Source: Nonomuraea dietziae
Lineage (GTDB): Bacteria > Actinomycetota > Actinomycetes > Streptosporangiales > Streptosporangiaceae
NCBI RefSeq assembly: GCF_014195505.1
Contig: NZ_JACIBV010000001.1
Span: 8,246,001-8,310,000 of the forward strand
Length of the DNA: 64,000 nucleotides
Direction: 5' to 3'
The translations under genes were made by a program, and so were the position numbers. Positions 7,996 to 20,636 of the stretch are shown one piece after another. Every line of letters starts with the position of its first letter. Position 1 is the first letter of the stretch. The notes beneath the pieces are model-generated. The model ran no database searches and was not told where the DNA came from. It was given only the letters and a program-made list of their open reading frames with translations.

Positions 7996-8007
7996 TGAGC
8001 TACACCC

Positions 8008-8537
8008 ATGTCCGAACCAAGGGCCGTTCTCGAAGGCCCGGACATCCACCGGGCGCTGACCCGCATCGCGCACGAGATCCTCGAGCGCACCAAGGGCGCC
8101 GACGGCGTCGTCCTCCTCGGCATCCCGACCCGTGGCGCCACTCTCGCCGCCAGGCTCGCCGAGCGCATCGAGCAGTTCGAAGACGTGAAGGTCCCCGTCG
8201 GCTCGATCGACATCACGATGTACCGCGACGACCTCAGGCTGCGCCCCGCGCGCCCGCTCGGCCGTACCGACCTGCCCGCCGACGGCATCGACGGCAGGAC
8301 CGTCGTCCTCGTCGACGACGTGCTCTTCTCGGGACGCTCGGTCCGCGCCGCGCTCGACGCGCTCAACGACCTCGGCAGGCCCACGGCCGTGCAACTGGCC
8401 ATCCTGGTCGACAGGGGCCACCGCGAGCTGCCCATCAGGGCCGACTACGTGGGCAAGAACCTCCCGACCTCCAAGAGCGAGAAGGTCAAGGTCTACCTGG
8501 AGGAGACCGACGGGCGCGACGCAGTGGAGCTGATCAA

Positions 8538-8541
<4 letters not shown>
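8008..8541 (+). CDS. pyrR: Bifunctional pyr operon regulator / uracil phosphoribosyltransferase
   Basis: This 177-residue protein has the PRPP-binding motif TVVLVDDVLFSGRSVRAA near residues 95-112 and the PyrR-typical IPTRGATLAARLA segment near 40. It senses UMP and UTP and binds the mRNA leader of the pyrimidine genes; many family members also convert uracil to UMP. The ATG at 8008 is preceded by AGGTGG-type Shine-Dalgarno sequence inside the PyrR target hairpin, so it appears autogenously controlled. Its TGA overlaps the GTG of pyrB (GTGA). It leads an eight-gene operon in which nearly all adjacent genes overlap. Confidence 0.95.
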
Positions 8542-9451
<910 letters not shown>

Positions 9452-9452
<1 letters not shown>

Positions 9453-10780
9453 TGCTGATCAAGAACGTTCGCATCCTGGGCGGCGAGCCCGTCGACATCG
9501 CCGTGGTCAACGGCCTCATCGCGGAGATCCGGCCCGCCGGGTCCGCGGGCACCCGGCACGACGGCGACGACACGGCCGAGGCAGGGCTTCCCGAGGTCGT
9601 CGAAGGGCGGGGCGCGATCGCCCTGCCCGGCCTGGTCGACCTGCACACCCACCTGCGCGAGCCGGGCCGCGAAGACGCCGAGACCGTGCAGACCGGCACC
9701 CAGTCGGCCGCCCGCGGCGGCTACACCGCCGTCCACGCCATGGCCAACACCATGCCGGTCGCCGACACCGCGGGCGTCGTCGAGCAGGTCTGGCGGCTCG
9801 GCCAGGAGTTCGGCCACTGCGACGTGCAGCCGGTCGGCGCCGTCACCGTCGGGCTGGAGGGCAAACAGCTGGCCGAGCTCGGCGCGATGGCTGACTCGGC
9901 CGCCCGCGTGCGCGTCTTCTCCGACGACGGCAGGTGCGTCGACGACGCCGTGCTCATGCGCAGGGCGCTCGAGTACGTCAAGGCCTTCGACGGCGTCGTC
10001 GCCCAGCACGCCCAGGAGCCCAAGCTCACCAAGGACGCCCAGATGAACGAGGGCGTCATCTCCGGCAGGCTCGGCCTGTCCGGCTGGCCCGCGGTGGCCG
10101 AGGAGGCGATCATCGCCCGCGACTGCCTGCTGGCCGCGCACGTCGGCTCGCGCCTGCACGTCTGCCACGTCTCCACGGCGGGCTCGGTGGAGATCATCCG
10201 CTGGGCCAAGTCCAAGGGCTGGAACGTCACCGCCGAGGTGACCCCGCACCACCTGCTGCTCACCGACGAACTGGTCGAGGAGTCGCCCAACGGCTCCTAC
10301 AACCCGATCTACAAGGTCAACCCGCCGTTGCGTACCCGCGCCGACGTCGAGGCGCTGCGCTCGGCCCTGGCCGACGGCACGATCGACGTGGTGGCCACCG
10401 ACCACGCGCCGCACCCGGTCGAGGACAAGGAGACCGAGTGGGCCGCGGCGGCCATGGGCATGGTCGGCCTCGAGACCGCGCTCAGCGTCGTCCAGGAGGC
10501 CATGGTCGACACCGGCCTGCTCGACTGGGCGGGCGTCGCCGAGCGCATGTCCGCCGCCCCCGCGCGCATCGGCCGCCTGCCCGGGCACGGCCGGCCGCTC
10601 GAGGTCGGCGCCCCCGCCAACATCGTGCTCTACGACCCCACCGCGCGCGCCGAGGTGGATCCCTCCTCCTTCGCCTCCAAGAGCCGCAACACCCCCTACG
10701 AGGGCATGACCCTCCCCGGCAGGGTGCTGGCGACGTTCCTGCGTGGCAGGCCAACCGTTCTCGAAGGGAAGCTCGCTTGA
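9452..10780 (+). CDS. pyrC: Dihydroorotase
   Basis: This 442-residue class I dihydroorotase of the amidohydrolase superfamily cyclises carbamoylaspartate to dihydroorotate. Visible metal-binding motifs are DLHTHLREPG near residue 65 and DHAPHPVEDKE near 320, with AQHAQEP and CHVSTAGS segments between them. The length is typical of the actinobacterial enzyme. It starts on ATG at 9452, sharing one base with the pyrB stop, and its own TGA overlaps the TTG start of carA. A short variable insertion near residues 31-47 (RPAGSAGTRHDGDDTAEAGL) is rich in charged and small residues and probably forms a surface loop. Confidence 0.95.
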
Positions 10781-11869
10781 GTAACGCCGTCCTTGTCTTG
10801 GAAGACGGCCGTGTCTTCCACGGAATCCCGTACGGCGCCGAGGGCGAGACGTTCGGTGAGATGGTCTTCAACACCGGCATGACCGGCTACCAGGAGACCC
10901 TCACCGACCCGTCCTACCATCGCCAGATCGTCGCCATGACCGCCCCGCACATCGGCAACACCGGCGTCAACGACGAGGACCCCGAGTCCTCGAAGGTCTG
11001 GGTCGCCGGATACGTCGTGCGCGAGCCGTCCAGGGTGGTCTCCAACTGGCGGGCCAACCGCTCCCTCGACGACTACCTCAAGGAGCAGGGGGTCGTCGGC
11101 ATCGCGATCACCGGCACCCGCGCGCTGACCCGCCACCTGCGCGAGCGTGGCGCCATGCGCGCGGGCATCTTCACCGCTCCCTCCGAGCCGGTGGAGGCCC
11201 TCGTCGAGCGCGTGCGGCGCTCACCGGCCATGGAGGGCGCCGACCTGGCCGCCGAGGTGGCCACGCGGGAGCCCTACGTGGTGCCCGCCATCGGCGAGAA
11301 GCGCTTCACCGTCGCCGCCGTCGACCTGGGCATCAAGGGCATGACCCCGCACCGCATGGCCGAGCGCGGCTGCGAGGTGCACGTCCTGCCGGCCACCGCG
11401 AGCTTCGAGGACGTCATGGCCGTCGCGCCCGACGGCGTCTTCTTCTCCAACGGCCCGGGCGACCCCGCCACCGCAGACGTCACGACGCTGCGCGAGGTGC
11501 TCGGGGCGGGGATCCCGTTCTTCGGCATCTGCTTCGGCAACCAGCTGTTCGGCCGCGCCCTCGGCCTGCCGACCTACAAGCTGCGCTACGGCCACCGCGG
11601 CGTCAACCAGCCCGTCCAGGACGTCCGCACGGGCAAGGTCGAGATCTCGGCGCACAACCACGGCTTCGCCGTCCAGGCGCCGCTCGGCGAGCCCTTCGAC
11701 ACGCCGTACGGCCGCGCGGAGGTCAGCCACGTCAACCTCAACGACCAGTGCGTCGAGGGGCTGCGGCTGCTCGACGGGCGCGCCTTCAGCGTGCAGTACC
11801 ACCCCGAGGCGGCCGCCGGCCCGCACGACGCCGCCTACCTTTTTGACGAGTTCTGTGAGGTCATGAGCC

Positions 11870-11883
<14 letters not shown>
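10777..11883 (+). CDS. carA: Carbamoyl-phosphate synthase small (glutaminase) subunit
   Basis: This 368-residue subunit hydrolyses glutamine and passes ammonia to CarB. The class I glutamine amidotransferase triad is visible: Cys in FFGICFGNQL, His and Glu in QYHPEAAAGPHD. The TTG at 10777 overlaps the pyrC stop (TTGA) and has GAAGGGA upstream. No other start in the region gives the conserved AVLVLEDGRVFHG beginning. The 3' end overlaps carB by 14 nt. The gene serves both pyrimidine and arginine synthesis, although it is embedded in the PyrR-controlled operon. Confidence 0.95.
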
Positions 11884-15157
<3,274 letters not shown>

Positions 15158-15178
15158 TCGAGTCTGGCCGGGACTCCG

Positions 15179-16030
15179 GTGCAGGTGACGGGCACGGTGC
15201 TGACGACGCGCCGGGTCGACGCCTACCATGCGCTGACCGTCGTGGCGCCCGGCGTCGCCGAGAGGTTCAGGCCAGGCCACTTCGTCTCGGTCGCCGTCGG
15301 GGGCCCGCGCACCTCGATGGTGACCAGGCGCGCCCTGTCCATCCATGACGTCAAGCCCGACTACGGCGGCACGGTGGAGCTGGTCTTCACCGCCAAGGGC
15401 CCCGGCACGTCATGGCTGGCCGAGCGGCGCGCCCGCGACACCCTCGACCTGGTGGGGCCGCTGGGGCGGCCCTTCCCGCTGCCCCGCGACCCGGCCAGCT
15501 GCGTCCTGGTCGGCGCCGAGTACGGCGCGGCCGCCCTGTTCCCTCTCGCCGACGCGCTGATGGAACGCGGCTGTCGCATCGACTTCGCGCTCGGCGCGGC
15601 CTCGGCCGACAGGGTCTTCGGCGCGATGCGGGCCCGCAGGATGGCCGAGACGACCACGCTCACCACCGAGGACGGCTCGCTCGGCCTGCGCGGCAGCGTG
15701 ACCGACGTGCTGCCCTCCGTCATCGCCGACACGCGCGCCGACGTCATCTACGCCTGCGGGCCGATGGAGACGCTGCGCGCGGTCACCGCGGTGGCGATCG
15801 AGTTCGACATCCCCGTCCAGGTGGCGGTGGAGGAGTCGATGGCCTGCGGCATCGGGGTCTGCATGACCTGCGTGCTGCCCGTCATCGGCGACGACGGCGT
15901 GACCAGGATGGTGCGCGCCTGCGTGGAGGGTCCTGTCTTCAGGGGGGAACGAGTGCGGTTCGAGGACGTCGGAACGATCCCGTTCGACGCGCTCGGGGCC
16001 CCGGGCGGCGGAGCGCGCAATGTCGGTTGA
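15179..16030 (+). CDS. pyrK: Dihydroorotate dehydrogenase B, electron-transfer (FAD/2Fe-2S) subunit
   Basis: This 283-residue protein couples PyrD to NAD+. It shows a ferredoxin-reductase-like FAD domain (RRALSIHD near residue 50), an NAD domain and the [2Fe-2S] cysteines in ACGIGVCMTC followed by a fourth Cys in VRACVEGP. The usual NAD-site glycine motif is altered to LVGAEYGAAALFPL, lacking the GGG-G-A-P pattern. Cofactor use may therefore be modified, or the pattern may be lineage-specific. The GTG at 15179 is the first plausible in-frame start after carB (21-nt gap). It overlaps pyrD by 11 nt. Confidence 0.88.
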   Translation: MQVTGTVLTTRRVDAYHALTVVAPGVAERFRPGHFVSVAVGGPRTSMVTRRALSIHDVKPDYGGTVELVFTAKGPGTSWLAERRARDTLDLVGPLGRPFPLPRDPASCVLVGAEYGAAALFPLADALMERGCRIDFALGAASADRVFGAMRARRMAETTTLTTEDGSLGLRGSVTDVLPSVIADTRADVIYACGPMETLRAVTAVAIEFDIPVQVAVEESMACGIGVCMTCVLPVIGDDGVTRMVRACVEGPVFRGERVRFEDVGTIPFDALGAPGGGARNVG

Positions 16031-16988
16031 CATGCGCACCTTCCTCGCCCATGTCGAGCTGGCCAACCCCGTCACCACGGCGGCCGGGTGCGCGGGCTCG
16101 GGACGCGAGCTGGCCCAGTTCTTCGACCTGCACCGCCTCGGCGCGCTGGTGACCAGGTCGATCACCATGGCCCCGCGCGCGGGCAGGCCGACGCCCAGGA
16201 TGGCCGAGACACCCTCCGGGATGCTCAACGCGGTCGGACTGCAGGGCCCCGGCATCGACGCCTTCCTCGAGCGCGAGCTGCCGTGGCTGGCCCAGCGCGG
16301 CATCAGGACCGTCGTCTCCGTCGGCGGCGGCACCGTCGCCGAGTACTCCGCGCTGGCCCGCCGCCTGACCGACGCGCCGGGCGTGACCGCCGTCGAGGTC
16401 AACCTCGCCTGCCCCAACATCGAGGACAGAGGCCGCGTCTTCGCCCGCGACGGGGGAGCGGCGGCCGAGGTGATCGCCTCGGTCCGCTCGGTCATGCGCT
16501 ACGACGTGCCTGTCGTCGCCAAGCTCTCACCCGACGTGGCCGACGTCGTGGCCGTCGCCCGCGCCTGCGTGGACGCGGGAGCCGACGCCCTATCCATGAT
16601 CAACAATCCGCTCGGCATGAGCATCGACGTGGACGCGCTCAGGCCCACGCTCGCCGCGGGCACCGGCGGCCTGTCAGGGCCCGCGATCCTGCCGCTGGCG
16701 GTCAGGTGCGTCTGGCAGGTCCACGCCGCCATCCCCGGCGTGCCCATCGTGGGCGTCGGCGGCGTGACGAGCGGGCACGACGCCCTCCAGCTCATCCTGG
16801 CGGGCGCATGCGTCGTCGGGGTGGGCACCGCGCTCTTCCACGACCCCTACGCCTGCCTGCGCATCGAGCGCGAGCTCGAGGAGCTGCTGCAGGCCAAGGG
16901 CTTCCACCGCCTGGCCGACGCCGTCGGCCTGGCCCACCGGCCCACCGCAAGACATCTGCTCGTCGACTCGGAGGAGAGTTCCCTGTGA
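16020..16988 (+). CDS. pyrD: Dihydroorotate dehydrogenase, class 1B catalytic subunit
   Basis: This 322-residue FMN-dependent enzyme oxidises dihydroorotate to orotate. The catalytic base is Cys131 in EVNLACPN, which marks class 1 enzymes; class 2 has Ser. Pairing with pyrK marks it as NAD-dependent class 1B. Many other actinobacteria, including Mycobacterium tuberculosis, instead have the quinone-linked class 2 enzyme, so the genus uses the soluble route. FMN-phosphate loop segments VGVGGVTSGHDA and VGVGTALFHD lie near residues 240-280. The start is ATG at 16020; the stop overlaps the pyrF GTG. Confidence 0.94.
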   Translation: MSVDMRTFLAHVELANPVTTAAGCAGSGRELAQFFDLHRLGALVTRSITMAPRAGRPTPRMAETPSGMLNAVGLQGPGIDAFLERELPWLAQRGIRTVVSVGGGTVAEYSALARRLTDAPGVTAVEVNLACPNIEDRGRVFARDGGAAAEVIASVRSVMRYDVPVVAKLSPDVADVVAVARACVDAGADALSMINNPLGMSIDVDALRPTLAAGTGGLSGPAILPLAVRCVWQVHAAIPGVPIVGVGGVTSGHDALQLILAGACVVGVGTALFHDPYACLRIERELEELLQAKGFHRLADAVGLAHRPTARHLLVDSEESSL

Positions 16989-17674
16989 CGCCCGCACCCA
17001 TCGCCGTCGCCCTGGACGCACCTGATCTGGAGACCGCGGCCCGCTGGGCTTCGCTGGTGACCCCGCACGTGAGCACCGTCAAGGTCGGCCTGGAGCTGTA
17101 CCTGCGCTACGGACCCGACGTGATCGCCTCCGTGCGCGGCGCCAGCGGGGTGCGGGTCTTCCTCGACCTCAAGCTGCACGACATCCCGAACACCGTCGCA
17201 GGGGCCACAAGGGCCGTAGCGCGCCTGCGGCCCGCCATCCTGACCGTGCACGCGGCGGGGGGCCCCGCGATGATCCAGGCGGCCGTGGAGGCCGCTCCAC
17301 ACACCAAGATCGCGGCGGTGACCGTCCTCACGTCGCTGTCGGCGGCCGATCTGGCCGCCATCGGCGTCGAGGGCACCCCCGAGGACGCCGTGCGGCGGAT
17401 GGCGGTGATGTCGGTGGAGGCGGGCGCGACGGCTCTGGTGTGCTCGCCCCACGAGGTCGCCGCGGTGCGGGCGGCGGTGGGGCCCTCCATCACGCTGATC
17501 ACTCCGGGAGTGCGCCCCGCGGGGGCCGACAGCCAGGACCAGGCGCGGGTGGCCACACCCGAGCAGGCGCTGGCCGACGGCGCGGACCTGCTCGTCATCG
17601 GCCGCCCCATCACGGCCTCTCCCGACCCCGGTGCGACCGCTGCCTCCATTGCGGCCTCTCTACGGCGTTCATGA
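16985..17674 (+). CDS. pyrF: Orotidine-5'-phosphate decarboxylase
   Basis: This 229-residue enzyme forms UMP from OMP. The catalytic Asp-Lys-Asp array is seen in FLDLKLHDIPNT (Asp61, Lys63, Asp66), and the phosphate-binding segments LITPGVRPAGADSQDQ and LVIGRPIT are intact. This is the short, group I type related to the Bacillus subtilis enzyme; many actinobacteria have the longer MTB-type PyrF. It is the last pyr gene. GTG at 16985 overlaps the pyrD stop. No clear terminator follows it. Confidence 0.95.
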   Translation: MTPAPIAVALDAPDLETAARWASLVTPHVSTVKVGLELYLRYGPDVIASVRGASGVRVFLDLKLHDIPNTVAGATRAVARLRPAILTVHAAGGPAMIQAAVEAAPHTKIAAVTVLTSLSAADLAAIGVEGTPEDAVRRMAVMSVEAGATALVCSPHEVAAVRAAVGPSITLITPGVRPAGADSQDQARVATPEQALADGADLLVIGRPITASPDPGATAASIAASLRRS

Positions 17675-17759
17675 CCGTTCGTCCGGTACGGCGGGCGCGC
17701 TCGAAGCCCCTCTCCAGCAGGCTTTCGGCCGCCCGTTTCCACCTCTCCGGACGGGGTTC

Positions 17760-17775
17760 TGTGATCATGATCGCA
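17760..17775. promoter_or_regulatory. Candidate CRP-type site upstream of mihF
   Basis: TGTGA-TCATGA-TCGCA matches the TGTGA-N6-TCACA consensus of CRP-family regulators with one mismatch. It lies about 200 nt upstream of mihF and 85 nt after pyrF. The distance to mihF is long for direct activation. Confidence 0.3.
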
Positions 17776-17846
17776 TTCCGGTGATCTCGCTTGACGAACG
17801 GCGAGAACCGGGAAGTGAGGGCGATTTGATCTACACAGCGTGGTTT

Positions 17847-17856
17847 CGTGATCACG
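17847..17856. promoter_or_regulatory. Palindrome CGTGATCACG upstream of mihF
   Basis: A perfect 10-nt palindrome lies about 120 nt before mihF. TTT on the left and, after one extra G, AAA on the right extend it. It could be a repressor operator; no particular regulator is indicated. Confidence 0.3.
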
Positions 17857-17976
17857 GAAAGTGCTGAACTGGACTTTGTCACCACAGAAACTGCTCTTGA
17901 CGTTGCTAAGGACGCGTTGACCAGCTAGTTTCCCTTCCCGTCCGAGTACATCGACAGAAATTCGAGGTGACCCGGC

Positions 17977-18300
17977 GTGGCTCTTCCTCCCCTGACCCCT
18001 GAGCAGCGCGCCGCAGCCCTGGAGAAGGCTGCCAAGGCCCGTAAGGAGCGTGCCGAGGTCAAGAACCGGCTCAAGCACGGCGCGGTTTCTCTGGCTGAGG
18101 TGCTCAAGGATGGGCAGACAGACGACGTCATCGGCAAGATGAAGGTGTCGGCTCTGTTGGAGTCGCTCCCCGGCGTGGGCAAGGTCCGCGCCAAGCAGCT
18201 GATGGAGCGGCACGCTATTGCCGAGTCCCGCCGCGTGCGGGGTCTCGGTGCGAACCAGAGGGCTGCCCTCGAGCGCGAGTTCGGTGGCAACGAGGGCTAA
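17977..18300 (+). CDS. mihF: Actinobacterial integration host factor
   Basis: This 107-residue basic protein matches mIHF/sIHF: an N-terminal helix rich in Ala, Lys and Arg (AALEKAAKARKERAEVKNRL) and a helix-two-turn-helix core, LLESLPGVGKVRAKQLMERH, near residues 62-80. It is a nucleoid protein that bends DNA and supports recombination and development. It is unrelated to Escherichia coli IHF. GTG at 17977 has GAGGTG about 8 nt upstream. The mihF-gmk-rpoZ-coaBC order is conserved across Actinomycetota. Confidence 0.95.
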   Translation: MALPPLTPEQRAAALEKAAKARKERAEVKNRLKHGAVSLAEVLKDGQTDDVIGKMKVSALLESLPGVGKVRAKQLMERHAIAESRRVRGLGANQRAALEREFGGNEG

Positions 18301-18343
18301 CCTCGGTACCACAGAAAAGCGCAGGTTCGACGGGGGTAACGAA

Positions 18344-18973
18344 GTGACCGACAGGTCCTGGTCCGATGGTGATGGCACGGATCGCGGTGGTTTCGTTCCC
18401 CCGGGTGGTGGCTCTCACGAGCGCGCCACCCGGCGGCTGACGGTCCTTTCCGGGCCGTCGGGCGTCGGCAAGTCCACGGTCGTCGCCGAGCTCCGGCGGG
18501 CACACCCAGAGGTGTGGCTGTCGGTCTCGGTGACCACCAGGAAGCCCCGTCCGGGCGAGACCCACGGCGTGGAGTACTTCTTCGTCGACGACGAGGGCTT
18601 CGACAGGCTCATCGCCTCCGGCGAGCTGCTGGAGTGGGCCGAGTTCGCGGGAAACAGGTACGGCACGCCACGGCAGGCCGTCATCGACAAGCTCGCCCAG
18701 AACGTGCCCACGGTGCTGGAGATCGACCTCCAGGGCGCCAGGCAGGTGCGGGAGAGCATGCCAGAGGCGTTGCTGGTCTTCCTCGCCCCTCCCTCGTGGG
18801 AGGAGCTGGAGAAGCGGCTGCGAGGCCGCGGCACCGAACCCGAGGACGTCATCGCCCGCCGCCTCGAGGCGGGCAGGGTCGAGATGGCGGCCGAGAAGGA
18901 GTTCGATACCACGCTGGTCAACACGAACGTCCAGGACGTATGCCACAGGCTGATAGCCTTGATGACTGCATAG
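18344..18973 (+). CDS. gmk: Guanylate kinase
   Basis: This 209-residue enzyme phosphorylates GMP to GDP. Motifs are the P-loop LSGPSGVGKST near residue 38, the GMP-binding VSVTTRKPRPGE segment and EIDLQGARQVRE. The start is taken as GTG at 18344, giving a 31-residue disordered tail rich in Gly, Asp and Ser before the kinase core; G-rich sequence lies 8 nt upstream. An open frame reaches back to 18218 inside mihF, but without family similarity. It lies 43 nt after mihF and 24 nt before rpoZ. Confidence 0.93.
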   Translation: MTDRSWSDGDGTDRGGFVPPGGGSHERATRRLTVLSGPSGVGKSTVVAELRRAHPEVWLSVSVTTRKPRPGETHGVEYFFVDDEGFDRLIASGELLEWAEFAGNRYGTPRQAVIDKLAQNVPTVLEIDLQGARQVRESMPEALLVFLAPPSWEELEKRLRGRGTEPEDVIARRLEAGRVEMAAEKEFDTTLVNTNVQDVCHRLIALMTA

Positions 18974-18997
18974 CATTCCGACGAGAGGTCTGACAAC

Positions 18998-19267
18998 GTG
19001 GCAGGCATCGCCCCCACGACCGAGGGCATCACCAACCCCTCGATCGACTCGCTGCTCGACATCGTCGACAGCAAGTACTCACTGGTGATCATGGGCGCCA
19101 AGCGGGCCCGCCAGATCAACGCCTACTACTCCCAGCTCGGCGAGGGCCTGCTGGAGTACGTCGGTCCCCTGGTCGAGACCCACGCCCAGGAGAAGCCCCT
19201 GTCCATCGCGCTTCGCGAGGTCTCCGAGGGCCTGCTCAACGCCGAGCCCATCGAAGGCGCGGTCTGA
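18998..19267 (+). CDS. rpoZ: RNA polymerase omega subunit
   Basis: This 89-residue protein contains the omega signature: NPSIDSLLDIVDSKYSLVIMGAKRARQIN in two halves, with the basic AKRARQIN motif near residue 35. Omega assists assembly of beta' and, in streptomycetes, influences development and antibiotic production. GTG at 18998 follows gmk by 24 nt, and coaBC begins 7 nt after the stop, so the three are probably cotranscribed. Confidence 0.95.
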   Translation: MAGIAPTTEGITNPSIDSLLDIVDSKYSLVIMGAKRARQINAYYSQLGEGLLEYVGPLVETHAQEKPLSIALREVSEGLLNAEPIEGAV

Positions 19268-19274
19268 CCCTTCC

Positions 19275-20522
19275 ATGAGGGTCGTCCTGGGCGTCAGCGC
19301 GGGCATCGCCGCCTACAAGGCCTGCGAGCTCCTGCGCCTGTTCACCGAGTCGGGTCACGAGGTGCGGGTCGTTCCGACCCGCGACGCGCTGCGCTTCGTG
19401 GGCGAGCCCACGTGGGCGGCGCTGTCGGGCCACCCGGTGACCGTCGACGTCTGGGACGGCGTGCACGAGGTGCCCCATGTGCGGCTCGGCCAGCAGGCCG
19501 ATCTCGTCGTGGTGGCGCCAGCGACCGCCGACGTGCTGGCCAAGGCGGCCCACGGGCTCGCCGGCGACCTGCTGACCACCACCCTGCTCACCGCTCGGTG
19601 CCCCGTGGTGTTCGCGCCCGCGATGCACACCGAGATGTGGGAGCACCCCGCGACCGTGGCCAACGTGGCCACCCTCCGCGAGCGGGGCTCCATCGTCATC
19701 GACCCCGCCGTCGGGCGCCTCACGGGCGTCGACACGGGGCCAGGACGGCTGCCCGACCCCGCGGAGATCTTCGAGATCTGCCGCACCGTCATGGCGGGCC
19801 GTCCGCGCGACCTCGAGGGGCGCAAGGTCGTCGTCTCGGCCGGCGGCACCCGCGAGGCCCTCGACCCGGTCCGCTTCCTCGGCAACCGCTCCTCGGGGCT
19901 GCAGGGCTACGCCCTCGCCCGTACGGCCGTCGCGCGGGGGGCCGAGGTCACCCTCGTCGCCGCCAACGTGTCACTGCCCGATCCTGCGGGCGCCAAGGTG
20001 GTCAGGGTCGAGTCCGCGCTCGAACTGCGCGAGGCCGTGCTGACCGCCTCGGCCGACGCCGACGCCGTCGTCATGGCGGCGGCCGTGGCCGACTTCAGGC
20101 CCGCGGTGCGGCGCGAGTCCAAGATCAAGAAGCGCGACGGCGAGCCCGAGCCGATCGAGCTGGTCAAGAACCCCGACATCCTCGCCGAGCTCGGCGAGCG
20201 CAGGCGCGCGGCCAGGCAGGCGGCGGGCGTGGGCTCCGTCCCGGGCCCTGGCGCCTCCTCGGGCGTGGGGGCGCCGCCGTACGTGATCGTGGGGTTCGCG
20301 GCCGAGACCGACGACGTGCTGGCCAACGGCCAGGCCAAGCTGGCCCGCAAGGGATGCGACCTGCTGGTCGTCAACCAGGTCGGCGAGGGGCTCGCGTTCG
20401 GCACCCCCGACAACGCCGCCACCGTGCTCGTCGCGGGCGGCTCCCCTGTGGAGGTGCCGCGCGGTCCCAAGGAGGACCTCGCCGACACCGTGTGGGGCCT
20501 GGTGGCCGCCCGCCTCGTCTGA
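19275..20522 (+). CDS. coaBC: Bifunctional phosphopantothenoylcysteine decarboxylase / phosphopantothenate-cysteine ligase
   Basis: This 415-residue fusion makes 4'-phosphopantetheine for coenzyme A. The N-terminal flavodoxin-like CoaC half (about 1-175) has GVSAGIAAYKACELLR and the PAMHTEMW substrate segment. The CoaB half begins at VVVSAGGTREALDPVRFLGN near 185 and has the KIKK lysine segment near 285. A loop near residues 310-335 (GVGSVPGPGASSGVGAP) is a Gly/Pro/Ser-rich insertion in the CoaB domain. ATG at 19275 follows rpoZ closely. Confidence 0.95.
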   Translation: MRVVLGVSAGIAAYKACELLRLFTESGHEVRVVPTRDALRFVGEPTWAALSGHPVTVDVWDGVHEVPHVRLGQQADLVVVAPATADVLAKAAHGLAGDLLTTTLLTARCPVVFAPAMHTEMWEHPATVANVATLRERGSIVIDPAVGRLTGVDTGPGRLPDPAEIFEICRTVMAGRPRDLEGRKVVVSAGGTREALDPVRFLGNRSSGLQGYALARTAVARGAEVTLVAANVSLPDPAGAKVVRVESALELREAVLTASADADAVVMAAAVADFRPAVRRESKIKKRDGEPEPIELVKNPDILAELGERRRAARQAAGVGSVPGPGASSGVGAPPYVIVGFAAETDDVLANGQAKLARKGCDLLVVNQVGEGLAFGTPDNAATVLVAGGSPVEVPRGPKEDLADTVWGLVAARLV

Positions 20523-20584
20523 GGCGCCCGCCGCGACCGTTCAGGCAAGCGCGCTTTCGGCATGGGCGGTTACCTGATCAACCG

Positions 20585-20613
20585 TTGCGGCACCCCGTCT
20601 GCCTGCGGATACT
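20585..20613 (+). promoter_or_regulatory. Candidate promoter for the 20637 gene
   Basis: TTGCGG and GATACT are separated by 17 nt and would start transcription near 20620, 17 nt before the ATG. The purine-rich GAGGGGG follows at the right place for ribosome binding. The -10 hexamer deviates from TAnnnT at its first base. Confidence 0.35.
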
Positions 20614-20636
20614 GAGGGTCGGCGAGGGGGGATGCG

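Larger units (their letters stand above)
17675..17976. other. Intergenic region between the pyr operon and mihF
   Basis: These 302 nt hold no convincing gene. They are less GC-rich than the surroundings and contain several GTGATC/GATCAC words, two of which form the sites listed separately. A loose promoter match, TTGCTA (17903-17908) and TAGTTT (17926-17931) with 17-nt spacing, could start the mihF transcript about 45 nt before its GTG. Confidence 0.45.

Noticed and set aside
7692..8007. DosR or ArgR box upstream of the arginine deiminase cluster
   Set aside because: No sequence fitting either consensus was found in the upstream region.
17610..17885. Minus-strand 91-codon frame between pyrF and mihF
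   Set aside because: It runs into the 3' end of pyrF, lacks a ribosome binding site and shows no recognisable motif.
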